The notes: a model not told the origin generated them from the letters alone. A DNA stretch of 64,000 nucleotides from Mycolicibacterium peregrinum (GCF_001665785.1 NZ_LZSO01000037.1:1-64000); one strand, 5' to 3'. Counted from the stretch's first letter, positions 53,204 to 62,472 are shown. Made by a program: numbers and translations.

Positions 53204-53532
53204 CACCTTTTCCTTGTGCCGAACAGCGCGTCGAACGGATCAAGGGTTGCGGGAGCCGTTCCGGCAGGCTTGGACTTCTCGGGACTTCCCTTCCGGGTAC
53301 GTTTTCGAGCGTTCGACGGCGCCTCGGGCGCGGTCGCCTCCAGGCTCACACCGACGACGCGAAGTGCATCGAGCACCCGTTGCGCTTCCAGTCGTGGATG
53401 CCCCTTCTCCAGCCGAACGACCCAGTCCCGACTCATGCGCAGTTGCTCGGCCAGCTCAGCCTGAGTCATTCCGCGGACTGTGCGAGCAGAGCGGACGAGC
53501 GCACCAACGTCGCCCATTGTCTTGACTTGCAT
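53203..53532 (-). CDS. hipB: HipB-type antitoxin/HTH regulator
   Basis: The 109-residue product starts MQVKTMGDVGALVRSARTVR and has an XRE-type helix-turn-helix (MTQAELAEQLRMSRDWVVRL). A basic C-terminal tail (ARKRTRKGSPEKSKP) extends beyond the usual HipB length. AGGAG lies 6 bases upstream of the ATG. HipB binds HipA and represses the operon. Three copies of GTCGTTCGAC lie directly upstream, the probable operators. Confidence 0.9.
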   Translation of the reverse strand: MQVKTMGDVGALVRSARTVRGMTQAELAEQLRMSRDWVVRLEKGHPRLEAQRVLDALRVVGVSLEATAPEAPSNARKRTRKGSPEKSKPAGTAPATLDPFDALFGTRKR

Positions 53533-53546
53533 GCCCACTCCTTGTA

Positions 53547-53608
53547 GTCGTTCGACGACATTTCTGATTGTAGTCGTTCGACGTCTTTTGCAAAAGAGGT
53601 CGTTCGAC
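53547..53608. promoter_or_regulatory. Three hipBA operator repeats, GTCGTTCGAC at 26-bp spacing
   Basis: The near-palindromic decamer GTCGTTCGAC (arms GTCG and CGAC around TT) occurs at 53547-53556, 53573-53582 and 53599-53608. The start-to-start distance is exactly 26 bases twice, which is about 2.5 helical turns. The block sits between the hipB ribosome-binding site and the divergent ERCC4 gene, so HipB (alone or with HipA) probably binds here and may also affect the ERCC4 gene. Confidence 0.8.
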
Positions 53609-53691
53609 CACTTTCCGCACATCAGGCGCCTACCCGGCGACTCCCTGCGGCACCTCTTGGCCTCCCCGCCGAATCCCGGCACAATCGCGGT

Positions 53692-54672
53692 GTGGCGGAG
53701 ATGGTCATAGCCCTCAATCCAGATAAAGGCTCCCGACTGCCGTACCTGTTGCGCATTCCACAACCTGGTGGGGACCTGCTGTTTCGCACTTCAGGGACGT
53801 GGCCCCGGGCCAAAGCGCTGTACTGCCATCCGGTTGGCCTCGACGAGTGGCCGACAGACGCGCAGATCGTCGAATGCGTCGCATTGCGGTCGTGCCAGCG
53901 CCGGGGTGCTGCCATCGACGTGATTCTGCAGCGCGGCCGGGAGAACCGCTCCCAGTTGGTGTTCACCACCGCCCGGGGCCGGGACGCGGTGTTCTGGCAG
54001 TCGCCGCGCACCCGTAAGCAGGCGCGCCCCAACGTGCGGACCCCGGCAGCACGCGCCCAGGGCATCGACGAGCTACAGATCGTGGTCGACAGCCACGAGC
54101 GGTACGCCTACAAGTTCGCCGGCCAGCAAGCCAATACCGTTCAACGTGCGCTGCCGTGCGGCGACTATGGGCTGCTCATCGATGGGACGCTCGTCGCCAG
54201 CGTAGAGCGCAAATCCCTGGCCGACCTGGTCTCCAGCGTCACCACCGGCAAGCTGCGCTATCAGGTCGCCGACCTGGCCGCGCTCCCCCGCGGGGCGGTG
54301 GTTGTCGAGGACCGCTACTCGCAGCTGTTCAAGCTCGACCGGGTACGCCCCGCTGTCGTCGCGGACGGGCTGGCAGAACTGCAGATCCGATGGCCGAACG
54401 TGCCGATCGTATTTTGCGAAGCTCGCCAACTCGCGGAGGAATGGACCTACCGGTTCCTCGCGGCCGCACATGCCTGGTCGACGACTGAAGATGCTGCGAT
54501 ACAACGTATTTCACAGGTCCACGTCGACGTTGCCATCGTCGATCAGGGCAGCGCGGCGCCCGGCCCGAGCACCGCCGAGGTCCGAGCCTGGGCCCGCGAA
54601 GCGGGCTTGCCGGTTCCCGACCGCGGCCGGCTCCGCCCAGAAATCTGGCAGGCATGGCAGGACGCTCACTGA
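53692..54672 (+). CDS. ERCC4-domain nuclease fused to Lsr2-type DNA-binding domain
   Basis: The 326-residue product has an ERCC4 (XPF-like) nuclease core at about 128-250: VDSHER near 132-137, CGDYGLL at 156-162 and VERKSLADL at 171-179, the G-D-x(n)-E-R-K-x signature of this nuclease. The last 40 residues (EVRAWAREAGLPVPDRGRLR) match the C-terminal AT-rich-DNA-binding domain of mycobacterial Lsr2. It starts at GTG 53692 (ATG 53701 is possible). The combination suggests nuclease action directed to AT-rich or structured DNA. Confidence 0.85.
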   Translation: MAEMVIALNPDKGSRLPYLLRIPQPGGDLLFRTSGTWPRAKALYCHPVGLDEWPTDAQIVECVALRSCQRRGAAIDVILQRGRENRSQLVFTTARGRDAVFWQSPRTRKQARPNVRTPAARAQGIDELQIVVDSHERYAYKFAGQQANTVQRALPCGDYGLLIDGTLVASVERKSLADLVSSVTTGKLRYQVADLAALPRGAVVVEDRYSQLFKLDRVRPAVVADGLAELQIRWPNVPIVFCEARQLAEEWTYRFLAAAHAWSTTEDAAIQRISQVHVDVAIVDQGSAAPGPSTAEVRAWAREAGLPVPDRGRLRPEIWQAWQDAH

Positions 54673-54712
54673 CACCCTGGGCAACGTCGAACAATCGGCA
54701 TAGCGTGAGGTC

Positions 54713-55198
54713 ATGACAGAGCAAGCGCCCATGGTCACCGTGGCTCATCCGCCCGCGGCGATGCTGCGTGTCGTCAACCCGGTCATGCGGTTGCTGGTGC
54801 GCACGCCGTTCGCCGGCGTAGCGCGCAAGCAGTTCATGGTCGTGAACGTCCGCGGCCGGAAGACCGGAAAGCAGTACTCAATTCCGTTGAGCGCCCACCA
54901 CATCGACAACACCCTCTACGCGATGACCGACGCGACATGGAAACACAACTTCCGCGACGGCGCCACCGCGGAGGTCCTCCTCGACGGCAAGACGACGACC
55001 ATGCGCGGTGAACTCATCGGCGACCGTGCCACCGTCGCCGACCTCTTCCACCGCTGCGCCGAGTCCTATGGCGCCAAACGCGCGCAGCGGATGATGGGTT
55101 TGACGTTCCGCGATCAGCGCATCCCCACGCTGGAGGAGTTCACCGACGCGGTCGACCGCGAACACCTGGCCGCGATCAAGCTGACTCCGCCGGCCTAG
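54713..55198 (+). CDS. F420H2-dependent quinone reductase-like protein (Ddn family)
   Basis: The 161-residue product has the split-barrel Ddn/DUF385 pattern: FMVVNVRGRKTGKQYSIPLS, WKHNFRDGATAEVLLDGKTT. Family members use the deazaflavin F420H2 to reduce quinones or nitroimidazoles at the membrane. The RKTGKQ segment contributes to F420 phosphate binding in the family. It lies 40 bases after the ERCC4 gene, on the same strand. Confidence 0.82.
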   Translation: MTEQAPMVTVAHPPAAMLRVVNPVMRLLVRTPFAGVARKQFMVVNVRGRKTGKQYSIPLSAHHIDNTLYAMTDATWKHNFRDGATAEVLLDGKTTTMRGELIGDRATVADLFHRCAESYGAKRAQRMMGLTFRDQRIPTLEEFTDAVDREHLAAIKLTPPA

Positions 55199-55201
55199 CC
55201 A

Positions 55202-56161
55202 CTACTTGAGGCAGGTGTCGAACTCGTCACGGATGCGCTGCTGCAGTGCCAACGCCTCCGGCACGAGCGGTTCGGACACAGTGCGGTCGCCGTTGACGTA
55301 CTCGCACTTGCCGATCATGGCGCTGCCCGCCCAGCGTGGCTCGTCGTAGCGGTACTTAACGCCGTGCCAGGCCCAGGTGAGGCTGACCGGATGCTCCGGG
55401 CCGGCCACGATTGCGTGGATCGTCCGCACGATGTCGTCATAGGCCGTCTCCCGCGTCGGCACACCGAAGGTGAAGTGGTCGATCCACCCGTCGCGGACGC
55501 CGATCCAGCCTGGCTCGGCGGGCGCCGCCGCCGCCAATTGCTGTTCGATGCGCTGCTTATCTGCCGGGGTAAACCGGTTGAAGATCATCCAGTGCGGATC
55601 GGTGACCCGGTCGGCTGCGGAGACTTCGATGGTGCTGGGTGGCCGGTCGGCGAAGATACGCAGGATGGCGTCGACCGCGTGATCAGGGTGCTGAGCTTCC
55701 AGAATCTGCACCTCTGAGGAGTCCGGCGCGGAGCCGACGGACCACATGATGTCCCGGGCCGGAGCGTCGATGCCAAGGCGACGCACCAGGCCGGTGAGGT
55801 GTTCGGTGTCGTCGGGCAGATCAGCGCCCGCAGTAATCGAAATATCTTTCCCCACAATGATCTTCATCGACTGGTCGAACTTGGCGAAATCTCTGCCGCG
55901 GAGCTCGTCAAGCTCCCCTGCCACCGCGCCGACCTGCTGATCGGTAGCCTGCGCCATGTCAACCTTGAGCTCGAACCGGACGCCCTCGATGATGCCGTTG
56001 TTGTAGATCAGATCCACCTCTGACACCCCCGGCATCGCCGCGATGTGGTTCTTGATGTCGCGGGCTTCCTGTTCACGGTCGGGCGCACCGGTGCAGCCAC
56101 TCACGCCGACCGTCACCGCGACGAACAGTGCGGCGGCAACGGGGGCAAATCGCATGCTCAT
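55202..56161 (-). CDS. Secreted lipoprotein, function unknown
   Basis: The 319-residue product has a lipobox VSGC (about residue 23) after a hydrophobic segment, so it is membrane-anchored by lipid outside the cell. The mature part contains two similar halves with repeated alpha/beta elements (for example GVSEVDLIYNNGIIEGVRFE and SSEVQILEAQHPDHAV). No family is recognised. It converges with the F420 protein gene (3 bases apart) and diverges from the kinase. Confidence 0.72.
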   Translation of the reverse strand: MSMRFAPVAAALFVAVTVGVSGCTGAPDREQEARDIKNHIAAMPGVSEVDLIYNNGIIEGVRFELKVDMAQATDQQVGAVAGELDELRGRDFAKFDQSMKIIVGKDISITAGADLPDDTEHLTGLVRRLGIDAPARDIMWSVGSAPDSSEVQILEAQHPDHAVDAILRIFADRPPSTIEVSAADRVTDPHWMIFNRFTPADKQRIEQQLAAAAPAEPGWIGVRDGWIDHFTFGVPTRETAYDDIVRTIHAIVAGPEHPVSLTWAWHGVKYRYDEPRWAGSAMIGKCEYVNGDRTVSEPLVPEALALQQRIRDEFDTCLK

Positions 56162-56285
56162 GAGCCTAAGCCCGGTGTCGGCACCCGCTACGCGTCAATT
56201 CGCAGTACGGAACCCGCAAACACGAATAAGCTTGTCGGCACCCTGCGTTACGTTCGCCTGTTCGCCAGTCGAGGAGGCACACAGG

Positions 56286-57860
56286 ATGATCGAGGACAAC
56301 CCGGGCGTGGGGAGCCGATTCGGCAAGTATGAGCTGACCGCGCTACTCGGCCGTGGTGGCATGGGCGAGGTGTACGAGGCCGTCGACACCGAGAAGGGCC
56401 GCACCGTCGCGCTGAAGATCCTGCGCGCCGAGTTTGCCCACGATGAGCAGTTCCGGACCCGGTTCCTGCGTGAGTCGCAGGCGGCGGCGGGTTTGGAGGA
56501 GCCCCATGCGGTGCCGATTCACGACTGGGGCGAGATCGACGGCAACCTCTACATCGACATGCGCCTGGTCTGCGGGCAGACCCTGCACGACCTCATCAAC
56601 GCCGGCCCTCTGGAGCCGCGCCGCGCGGTGTCCATCATCGAGCAGATCGGCGCCGCGCTGGATGCCGCGCACGCTCGCGGGCTGATCCACCGGGATGTCA
56701 AGCCGCAGAACATCATCGTCGCCTCTGCGGACTTCGCCTACCTGCTGGACTTCGGTATCGCTCAGGCCCAAGGCGATTCGAGCCTCACCCAGGCGGACAC
56801 CCGGATCGGCTCGTTCAGCTATATGGCCCCGGAGCGGTTCGGCGACGAGCCGTGCACGCCCGCCGCCGACATCTACTCGCTCGCCTGCGTGCTCTACGAG
56901 GCGCTGACCGCCGACGCGCCGTTCCCGACCCATAGCAACGAGCAGCTGATCGCGGCGCATCTGACGACCCCGCCGCCGCGACCCAGTACGGCCCACTCGG
57001 GAATCCCGACGTCCCTGGATACCGTTATCGCGCGCGGCATGGCCAAGGAGCCCGACGACCGCTACGGCAGCGCGGGCGCATTGGGACGCGCCGCGCAACG
57101 GGCGTTGCACACCACCGACGAGCGGGTCGCCGCCAGCGCCGAAACCATGATGGCGCCATATGTTTCACCGCCGTTGCTCCCGGCGCCGCCGGTCGTCGCG
57201 CACATCGCATCCGGCGCCACTGAGCCCGGACCGCCTCCGCGGCAATCCTTGGTGCCGATGGCTGCCGTCGTGCTGGTGGCCGCGCTCCTGCTCGGAGGGG
57301 TCGGACTGGTCATCGGTCTGCTTCTGTCGAAAAACTCAGACGACTCGTCACCGGCACAGACATCGGCGCTTTCGCCGCCGACGGGCGTGACCGTCCCTGG
57401 TCCGACCGTGTACAAGACGGTGCCGGCGCCGACGTCGGCTGCCACGCCGTCGTACACGCCGACGGCGACCCGCAACGCCGAAGCGTCGAGTTCGGCGCAG
57501 CTACGCCAGATCTCACTGGGCGACCACACCGTCGTGAGCACCCAGGGTTCCGATCGATGGGTGCCGCAATTGAGTTCCAAGCGGCCGGGTGTCGTCGACC
57601 AGGGTGTTGTGTGGGACAACGAGTTGACGTTGGAGGAACATCTGCGGCTGCGTCAGGAGTACGGCGCCAAGCTGCTGTGGTCCGGCGACTGGTCGACGTT
57701 CGACGCGCCCAACTTCTGGGTCACCATCGCACCGATCACCTACCCCACCGCGAGCGGAGCCTTGGCCTGGTGCAGCGGCCACGGCTTCGATCGGAACCAC
57801 TGCTACGCCAAGCTCATCAGCACCACGCACGCCGTCGCCGGCAGCACCGCGTTCAATTGA
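56286..57860 (+). CDS. Transmembrane Ser/Thr protein kinase (Pkn family)
   Basis: The 524-residue product has an intracellular Hanks-type kinase: glycine loop LLGRGGMGEVY (20-30), Lys44 in VALKIL, HRDVKPQN at 135-142, DFG at 155-157, and APERF at 181-185. A Pro-rich juxtamembrane linker leads to one transmembrane helix (about 322-348) and an extracellular domain of about 175 residues with a Thr/Pro-rich stalk and a compact end with two Cys (LAWCSGHG, NHCYAK). There are no PASTA repeats. GAGGAGG precedes the ATG at 56286. Confidence 0.93.
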   Translation: MIEDNPGVGSRFGKYELTALLGRGGMGEVYEAVDTEKGRTVALKILRAEFAHDEQFRTRFLRESQAAAGLEEPHAVPIHDWGEIDGNLYIDMRLVCGQTLHDLINAGPLEPRRAVSIIEQIGAALDAAHARGLIHRDVKPQNIIVASADFAYLLDFGIAQAQGDSSLTQADTRIGSFSYMAPERFGDEPCTPAADIYSLACVLYEALTADAPFPTHSNEQLIAAHLTTPPPRPSTAHSGIPTSLDTVIARGMAKEPDDRYGSAGALGRAAQRALHTTDERVAASAETMMAPYVSPPLLPAPPVVAHIASGATEPGPPPRQSLVPMAAVVLVAALLLGGVGLVIGLLLSKNSDDSSPAQTSALSPPTGVTVPGPTVYKTVPAPTSAATPSYTPTATRNAEASSSAQLRQISLGDHTVVSTQGSDRWVPQLSSKRPGVVDQGVVWDNELTLEEHLRLRQEYGAKLLWSGDWSTFDAPNFWVTIAPITYPTASGALAWCSGHGFDRNHCYAKLISTTHAVAGSTAFN

Positions 57861-57960
57861 CCTGGTAGCGGAAATTGGCGCCGTCGGCCCCCACCTAGCG
57901 ATGTCACAATCGCAGGGAGTCAGCTGAACGCAGCGCCATCCGTCGAAAGGACATCGTCCG

Positions 57961-59016
57961 TTGTGGGTTTGGTACAACACCGCACCATGGTGGGCTCGGT
58001 GGCTCGTCATATCGGCGTGGGTGACGGTGTGGTCCTTGCTCTTCTGCTTTGCAGTGCTGCAACAGCAATACCATTGGTGGACGCCATGGCCGGCCTGGGT
58101 CACAGCCACCGGCGTGGCCGTGTTCGGGCTACTGGCCGGCGTCCCGATCACCCTGCTCACCCAGCCTGTCGTGAACACCTACGCCACCGTGCTGAACGGT
58201 CTCACCGCGCCGCAACGCACCGCGGTCGCCCGGGCCGTGCGCGGCGGACCGATACCCACTGACCCGGCCGTCCTGACGGCGACCGTGCGGGCCATGGACC
58301 TCGCCCGCGGATATCGGGACCGCGTCACCCCGACGCAACGCCGTCTCGGCTGGGTGGTCATCGGAATATTCGGGGTTGTGCTCACGGTCCTCGAATTCAT
58401 CGCGGACCGCCCGCTGCTGGGGCTGGTCTATCTGGCTCTCGCCGTGTGGTTGGCGGTCCTCCAGGTGTGGCCGGCGTGGATCCGGCATCGCCGCGAGCCG
58501 CATCTGGCACGGTTGCGTGCCGCGGCCGCGGACGATCCGGAGGTCGCCGCCGCGGTCGCCCAGGCTGTGGCGCCTGCGGCACCGACAGCTCGTCAGCGCT
58601 GGCTTCGCGTCGGTCTGGTACTCCTGTTGGCCGTTGCGGGCGGCGCGGCAACCGCCTGGCTCAGCAATGTTTCCGGCCGCGACTGCCGCACCGTTCGGAC
58701 AGTGGTCGGCTACATCCACGACCATCGGGATCTGCTCGACCCGGGCCGGATCGGCCCCGGCGGGCCAGACCTGTCCGAGTACCAGGCGTGGTCGGATCAG
58801 TTGGCGCACTATTCCATTCGGGTCAGCGACCCGGACATTGCCCGGCATCTGCAACAAATCGGTGACCTGTCGGCGGAGGCTGTCAGCACCGTCGAACAAG
58901 CCCGCACACCGGGACTCTCCACCACGGGTATCGATATTCGAAAAGCGTTCTACCTCAACATTGTTCAACGACTGGTCGACGCGGATACCCAGCTGCTCGA
59001 CGGATGCAAGCGGTGA
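57961..59016 (+). CDS. Multi-helix membrane protein, function unknown
   Basis: The 351-residue product has an aromatic-rich N terminus (WVWYNTAPWWARWL) and about five hydrophobic helices; the C-terminal 110 residues look soluble. It starts at TTG 57961, preceded by AAAGGA. It follows the kinase gene by 100 bases on the same strand and could be a kinase substrate or partner, but no motif shows this. The stop is 6 bases from the convergent lipoprotein gene. Confidence 0.65.
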   Translation: MWVWYNTAPWWARWLVISAWVTVWSLLFCFAVLQQQYHWWTPWPAWVTATGVAVFGLLAGVPITLLTQPVVNTYATVLNGLTAPQRTAVARAVRGGPIPTDPAVLTATVRAMDLARGYRDRVTPTQRRLGWVVIGIFGVVLTVLEFIADRPLLGLVYLALAVWLAVLQVWPAWIRHRREPHLARLRAAAADDPEVAAAVAQAVAPAAPTARQRWLRVGLVLLLAVAGGAATAWLSNVSGRDCRTVRTVVGYIHDHRDLLDPGRIGPGGPDLSEYQAWSDQLAHYSIRVSDPDIARHLQQIGDLSAEAVSTVEQARTPGLSTTGIDIRKAFYLNIVQRLVDADTQLLDGCKR

Positions 59017-59022
59017 CCACGC

Positions 59023-60174
59023 TCAGCTGGCACGCTTGACGGCGGCCACTGCCACTCGCTTGGCGCTGTCACCGCAGTTCTCCCCCGCGGGCACGTGTAG
59101 CCACACGGAGACCACCGGGGTTGGTGGCTCCAGGTCGGGCGCACCGGTTCCCACGTCGGTCGGCGCGATCGTCAGGCCGGTCTTGGCGATGACAGAGCAG
59201 CTGGGTGAGTCGTCAGAACTGAAGTCGAGCAGTTGCATACCGTCCTGCTCGCTGCGGACCGGAACTGTCCCCGACATGGACTCGACGACATCTTCGGACC
59301 AGACGGCGAGCCCGTACTTGACGATCGCCGACCGGGCTGCGGGATTATCAGCGGTCTTTTCCCGCAGAAACTCACAGACACCGGGATGACGCCAGGTGGT
59401 CGGCCACTGCGCTTCGGGATCGGGTTCCCACCACCTGAAGCCCACCGTGCGGACGTCGGCAGCAGCCACACACGGATCAGCGGTGAGAAACCTTGTCGCA
59501 CTTGAAGACTTGTCGGCGCGCACCGGAACCCCGTGCGCCTCGACGTGTGCCGCGACGCCACCCGCGATCACCCCACCGAGTTCACACATCGCAGTGTCGT
59601 CGAATTCCACCCGCCCGTCGGCGATCTTGATCGGGGTCACCTCGAGCACGGGATCGCGCATCGACGCGGGCGCGCCTTCCAACGCCGTCAGTGGAATCGG
59701 GGCGCGGAACGTGCACATCGACGTCCGCTGCATGACGCCCGGGTGCGCCGGGTCTGGGTCGAATTGCATGTCATTGGCCCGGCGCTCGCCCGCTGCGACC
59801 GAGAGTTCGAGGCCCACCGCCATCGACGGGAAGGCGATCGTGCAGCCGTCGCCGCCGATCGGGAACACCGGGGACACGCCCTCCACGGCGATCGCATGGG
59901 CCGCCGTATACGTGTAACTGAAGTCCTGGTGGCCGTTGCCTTCCAGGGTTTTCCGGTCGACGAAGCCGCATGGATCGATCTGACGAAGCGCGTAGAGCTC
60001 GGCCAGATGGTCGCGGTCGATCGGCGTGAGGTCGAGTCCGTAGGTCGCCACCGTCCCCGGAAAGAAGACCTTCGATTGATCCGGCGGCACCGGCGCTTCC
60101 GTCCGGGGGCCGCACGCCGTCATCGATACCCCGAATGCCAACAGCGCGGACGTACACATCATCGCTCGCAACAT
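59023..60174 (-). CDS. Lipoprotein with repeated Cys-containing domains, function unknown
   Basis: The product (about 383 aa) starts at MLRAMMCTSALLAFGVSMTA and has a lipobox MTAC, so it is probably lipid-anchored. The mature part has several Cys residues in pairs (DPCGF/GDGCTI/SMCTF and MCELG/DPCVA/GVCEF/PSCSV) suggesting two disulfide-bonded halves. It may be a tandem of the small lipoprotein type common in actinobacteria. The long in-frame extension upstream of 60174 is not expected to be coding. Confidence 0.68.
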   Translation of the reverse strand: MLRAMMCTSALLAFGVSMTACGPRTEAPVPPDQSKVFFPGTVATYGLDLTPIDRDHLAELYALRQIDPCGFVDRKTLEGNGHQDFSYTYTAAHAIAVEGVSPVFPIGGDGCTIAFPSMAVGLELSVAAGERRANDMQFDPDPAHPGVMQRTSMCTFRAPIPLTALEGAPASMRDPVLEVTPIKIADGRVEFDDTAMCELGGVIAGGVAAHVEAHGVPVRADKSSSATRFLTADPCVAAADVRTVGFRWWEPDPEAQWPTTWRHPGVCEFLREKTADNPAARSAIVKYGLAVWSEDVVESMSGTVPVRSEQDGMQLLDFSSDDSPSCSVIAKTGLTIAPTDVGTGAPDLEPPTPVVSVWLHVPAGENCGDSAKRVAVAAVKRAS

Positions 60175-60239
60175 TTGGCCCCCGGTTCCGTCGTCAACCA
60201 GACTAAGACGGGCCGGCCTACTGCCCATGCAGCGATTTT

Positions 60240-60267
60240 GGGGCTCGAAGCGACGGCTTCGAGCCCC
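60240..60267 (-). terminator. Perfect 12-bp hairpin, probable terminator
   Basis: GGGGCTCGAAGC (60240-60251) pairs perfectly with GCTTCGAGCCCC (60256-60267) around a GACG loop. It lies 13 bases after the stop of the PASTA-type gene, on the minus strand. There is no U tract, which is common for actinobacterial terminators. It would also insulate the lipoprotein gene downstream. Confidence 0.75.
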
Positions 60268-60280
60268 ATAAGTCACCGCA

Positions 60281-60601
60281 TCACGGGCACTTCTCCGTGT
60301 CGATGCGTACGACCCCGAAGTCGATCTTGGTCGACGTACCGAACGTCGACCCGGGCGGCGGCGTCGAACTGCACACCTGCCAATTGCGGTCGCTGATCTG
60401 GGCCCGGCCCTTTCCGGTCAGATCGGTCGAGCTGCTGAACCACACCTCACCATGCGTCAGCGACTGGATCGCGTCCTGTGCGCCCTGCAGATCCATCCCG
60501 ATCAGATCCGGCAGGGTCCACGACGGCGACGCCACCGCCGCCGGACTCGTCGCCAGAGCGATGGCCACCAGACCGACGACTGCCACCGATACACGCTTCA
60601 T
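60281..60601 (-). CDS. Small secreted PASTA-domain protein
   Basis: The 106-residue product has a signal peptide (MKRVSVAVVGLVAIALATSP, VAS cleavage near residue 25) and one PASTA-like domain: LPDLIGMDLQGAQDAI, the DRNWQVCSSTPPPGS segment and IDFGVVRI. PASTA domains bind peptidoglycan fragments or beta-lactams. The ATG at 60601 has an AGGAGGTT site upstream and gives the signal peptide directly. It lies between the lipoprotein and the acyl-CoA synthetase gene. Confidence 0.82.
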   Translation of the reverse strand: MKRVSVAVVGLVAIALATSPAAVASPSWTLPDLIGMDLQGAQDAIQSLTHGEVWFSSSTDLTGKGRAQISDRNWQVCSSTPPPGSTFGTSTKIDFGVVRIDTEKCP

Positions 60602-60822
60602 AATCAACCTCCTGTTTGAAGTGAACCGCGCATCGTCGCACCAGCGACCGACAAGGCAGCTCCCACCGACGCGTCCTGCGGCAGGAAAAGGACTCTCACC
60701 AGCCGTGCCTGTGACGAGCGTGCAGGTTTTCAACGCGATCTCGCAGTTCTGGCGGAAAAGGCTGCACACTCGTCACAGCGTCCCCAACAGGACATTGGAA
60801 GCTGAGCGTGATGACGCAGACG

Positions 60823-62472
60823 TCAGGTATCGACGACCATCTCGACGAGCACCCGCCGCAGCAGCTTGCCGGTGGCGTTGCGCGGCAGTTCGTCGACGAA
60901 CACCACATCGCGGGGCACCTTGTGCCGGGCCAGGTTGTTCTTCACATGCAGCTTGATCTCGGCCGCGTCTGGGCTGGCACCAGGTTCGGCAACGATGAAG
61001 GCCCGCAACCGTTTTCCGAACTCGACGTCATCCACACCGACCACCGCCACCTCGGCGATGTCGTCGCGCTCCTCGAGCAGGTTCTCCACTTCTTGCGGGA
61101 AGACGTTCTCACCACCGGAGACAATCATGTCGTCGTCGCGGCCGTCGACGAACAGCAGTCCGTTCTCGTCGAAATGGCCCATGTCGCCGCTGGACATGTA
61201 GCCGTCGATGATCTGCTTCGTTCGACCATCGGTATAGCCCTGAAACGGCGCGCCGTTGCGGATGAAGATCCGGCCGCGGCGGTTGGCGCCTTCTACCCGC
61301 TGGTCGTTCTCGTCGTAGAGCACCACCTCGCAGGTCACCGGGGCACGCCCCGCAGTTCCCGGAGCGGCCCGCAGTTCGGCCGGCGTGGCGATGGTGGCGA
61401 TGGCGCACTCGGTCGAGCCGTACATGTTGTACAGCACATCGCCGAACGCATCCTGGACCCGAGTGGACAACTCCGGGCTCAGCGCGGACCCGGCGATCAG
61501 GATCACCTTCAGCGCCGACGTGTCGTACTTGGCGAGCACCTCAGGACCCAGTTCGACCATCCGGTGCAGCATCGTCGGCACCGCGACCAGCATGTCGGCC
61601 CGGTGCTCTGCCATCAGCTTCAGCGTGCCCTCGGCGTTGAAACGCCGCGCCGTCACCACCTTGTTGCCCAACGCAGCACCCACCAGGTAGGTGGCCCACC
61701 CGGTGCTGTGGAAGATCGGTGAGACGATCACCATGGTTCCCTTGCGCGGGAACGGAACTCGGTCGACGATCTGCGCGGTCGCGAACGGGGACACGGCGTC
61801 GCGCGGGGCGCCCTTCGGCAGACCGGTGGTGCCGCTGGTCAGGATGACCGACCCGCCGGGCTTACTCGGCGGGGGCAGCGGTCCGGTCGGGTTCGCCGCC
61901 ACGATGTCGTCGATTGTCTTTGCGCCGTCGGGCAACTCGGCGTCGTCGTCCACCCAGGTCAGTACTCGCGGAAGCTCGGCAGGGAGCGCGTCGAGCAGCC
62001 CGAGGAACTCGCTGTCGTGCATCACCACGCTGACGCCCTCGCGCGCACAGACCTCCGCGAACTGCGGTTTGGCGAAGCCGGTGTTCATCAGCACCAGTCG
62101 CACACCGAGTTTGCCGCAGCCGGCCATCGCGATGATCAGGCCGCGATGATCCCGGCACAGCAGCCCGACAACGGAGCCTTCCTTGAGCCCCAGGCCTTGC
62201 AGGCCATGTGCCAACGCCCATGACTGGTCGTCGACCTGCTGATAAGTCAAGGTGCCGCGTTCGTCGACCACCGCGGGCAGGTCGGCATACCGGCGCCCGC
62301 CCTGAATCGCCATGGTGGCCTGCGGCCCGTACAGCCGGGCAAGTTTGGCGGTGCGCACCGCCGCGCCGATATCCAGGGGCTCGACGATGCCCCGGTCGAT
62401 TAGGCGCGCCACCGCATGCCCCGACTCGAAGACCTGACCCAGCTTGTGCCGAACTTCGGCTATTGCCTGCAT
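60823..62472 (-). CDS. Fatty-acyl-CoA synthetase (FadD type)
   Basis: The 549-residue product is an ANL-superfamily adenylate-forming enzyme: P-loop ILTSGTTGLPKGAP, YNMYGSTECAIATI, SGDMGHFDENGLLFVDGRDD, VSGGENVFPQEVENLLEERD and the C-terminal catalytic Lys in LPRNATGKLLRR. Such enzymes activate fatty acids to acyl-CoA for beta-oxidation or lipid assembly. The start ATG at 62472 follows GGCAGGGGC; a longer frame upstream antisense to the permease gene is not convincing. Confidence 0.92.
   Translation of the reverse strand: MQAIAEVRHKLGQVFESGHAVARLIDRGIVEPLDIGAAVRTAKLARLYGPQATMAIQGGRRYADLPAVVDERGTLTYQQVDDQSWALAHGLQGLGLKEGSVVGLLCRDHRGLIIAMAGCGKLGVRLVLMNTGFAKPQFAEVCAREGVSVVMHDSEFLGLLDALPAELPRVLTWVDDDAELPDGAKTIDDIVAANPTGPLPPPSKPGGSVILTSGTTGLPKGAPRDAVSPFATAQIVDRVPFPRKGTMVIVSPIFHSTGWATYLVGAALGNKVVTARRFNAEGTLKLMAEHRADMLVAVPTMLHRMVELGPEVLAKYDTSALKVILIAGSALSPELSTRVQDAFGDVLYNMYGSTECAIATIATPAELRAAPGTAGRAPVTCEVVLYDENDQRVEGANRRGRIFIRNGAPFQGYTDGRTKQIIDGYMSSGDMGHFDENGLLFVDGRDDDMIVSGGENVFPQEVENLLEERDDIAEVAVVGVDDVEFGKRLRAFIVAEPGASPDAAEIKLHVKNNLARHKVPRDVVFVDELPRNATGKLLRRVLVEMVVDT

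Noticed and set aside
60240..60267. Hairpin as a regulatory RNA or attachment site
   Set aside because: Its position just after the PASTA gene stop and its simple perfect stem fit a terminator; no second copy is seen.
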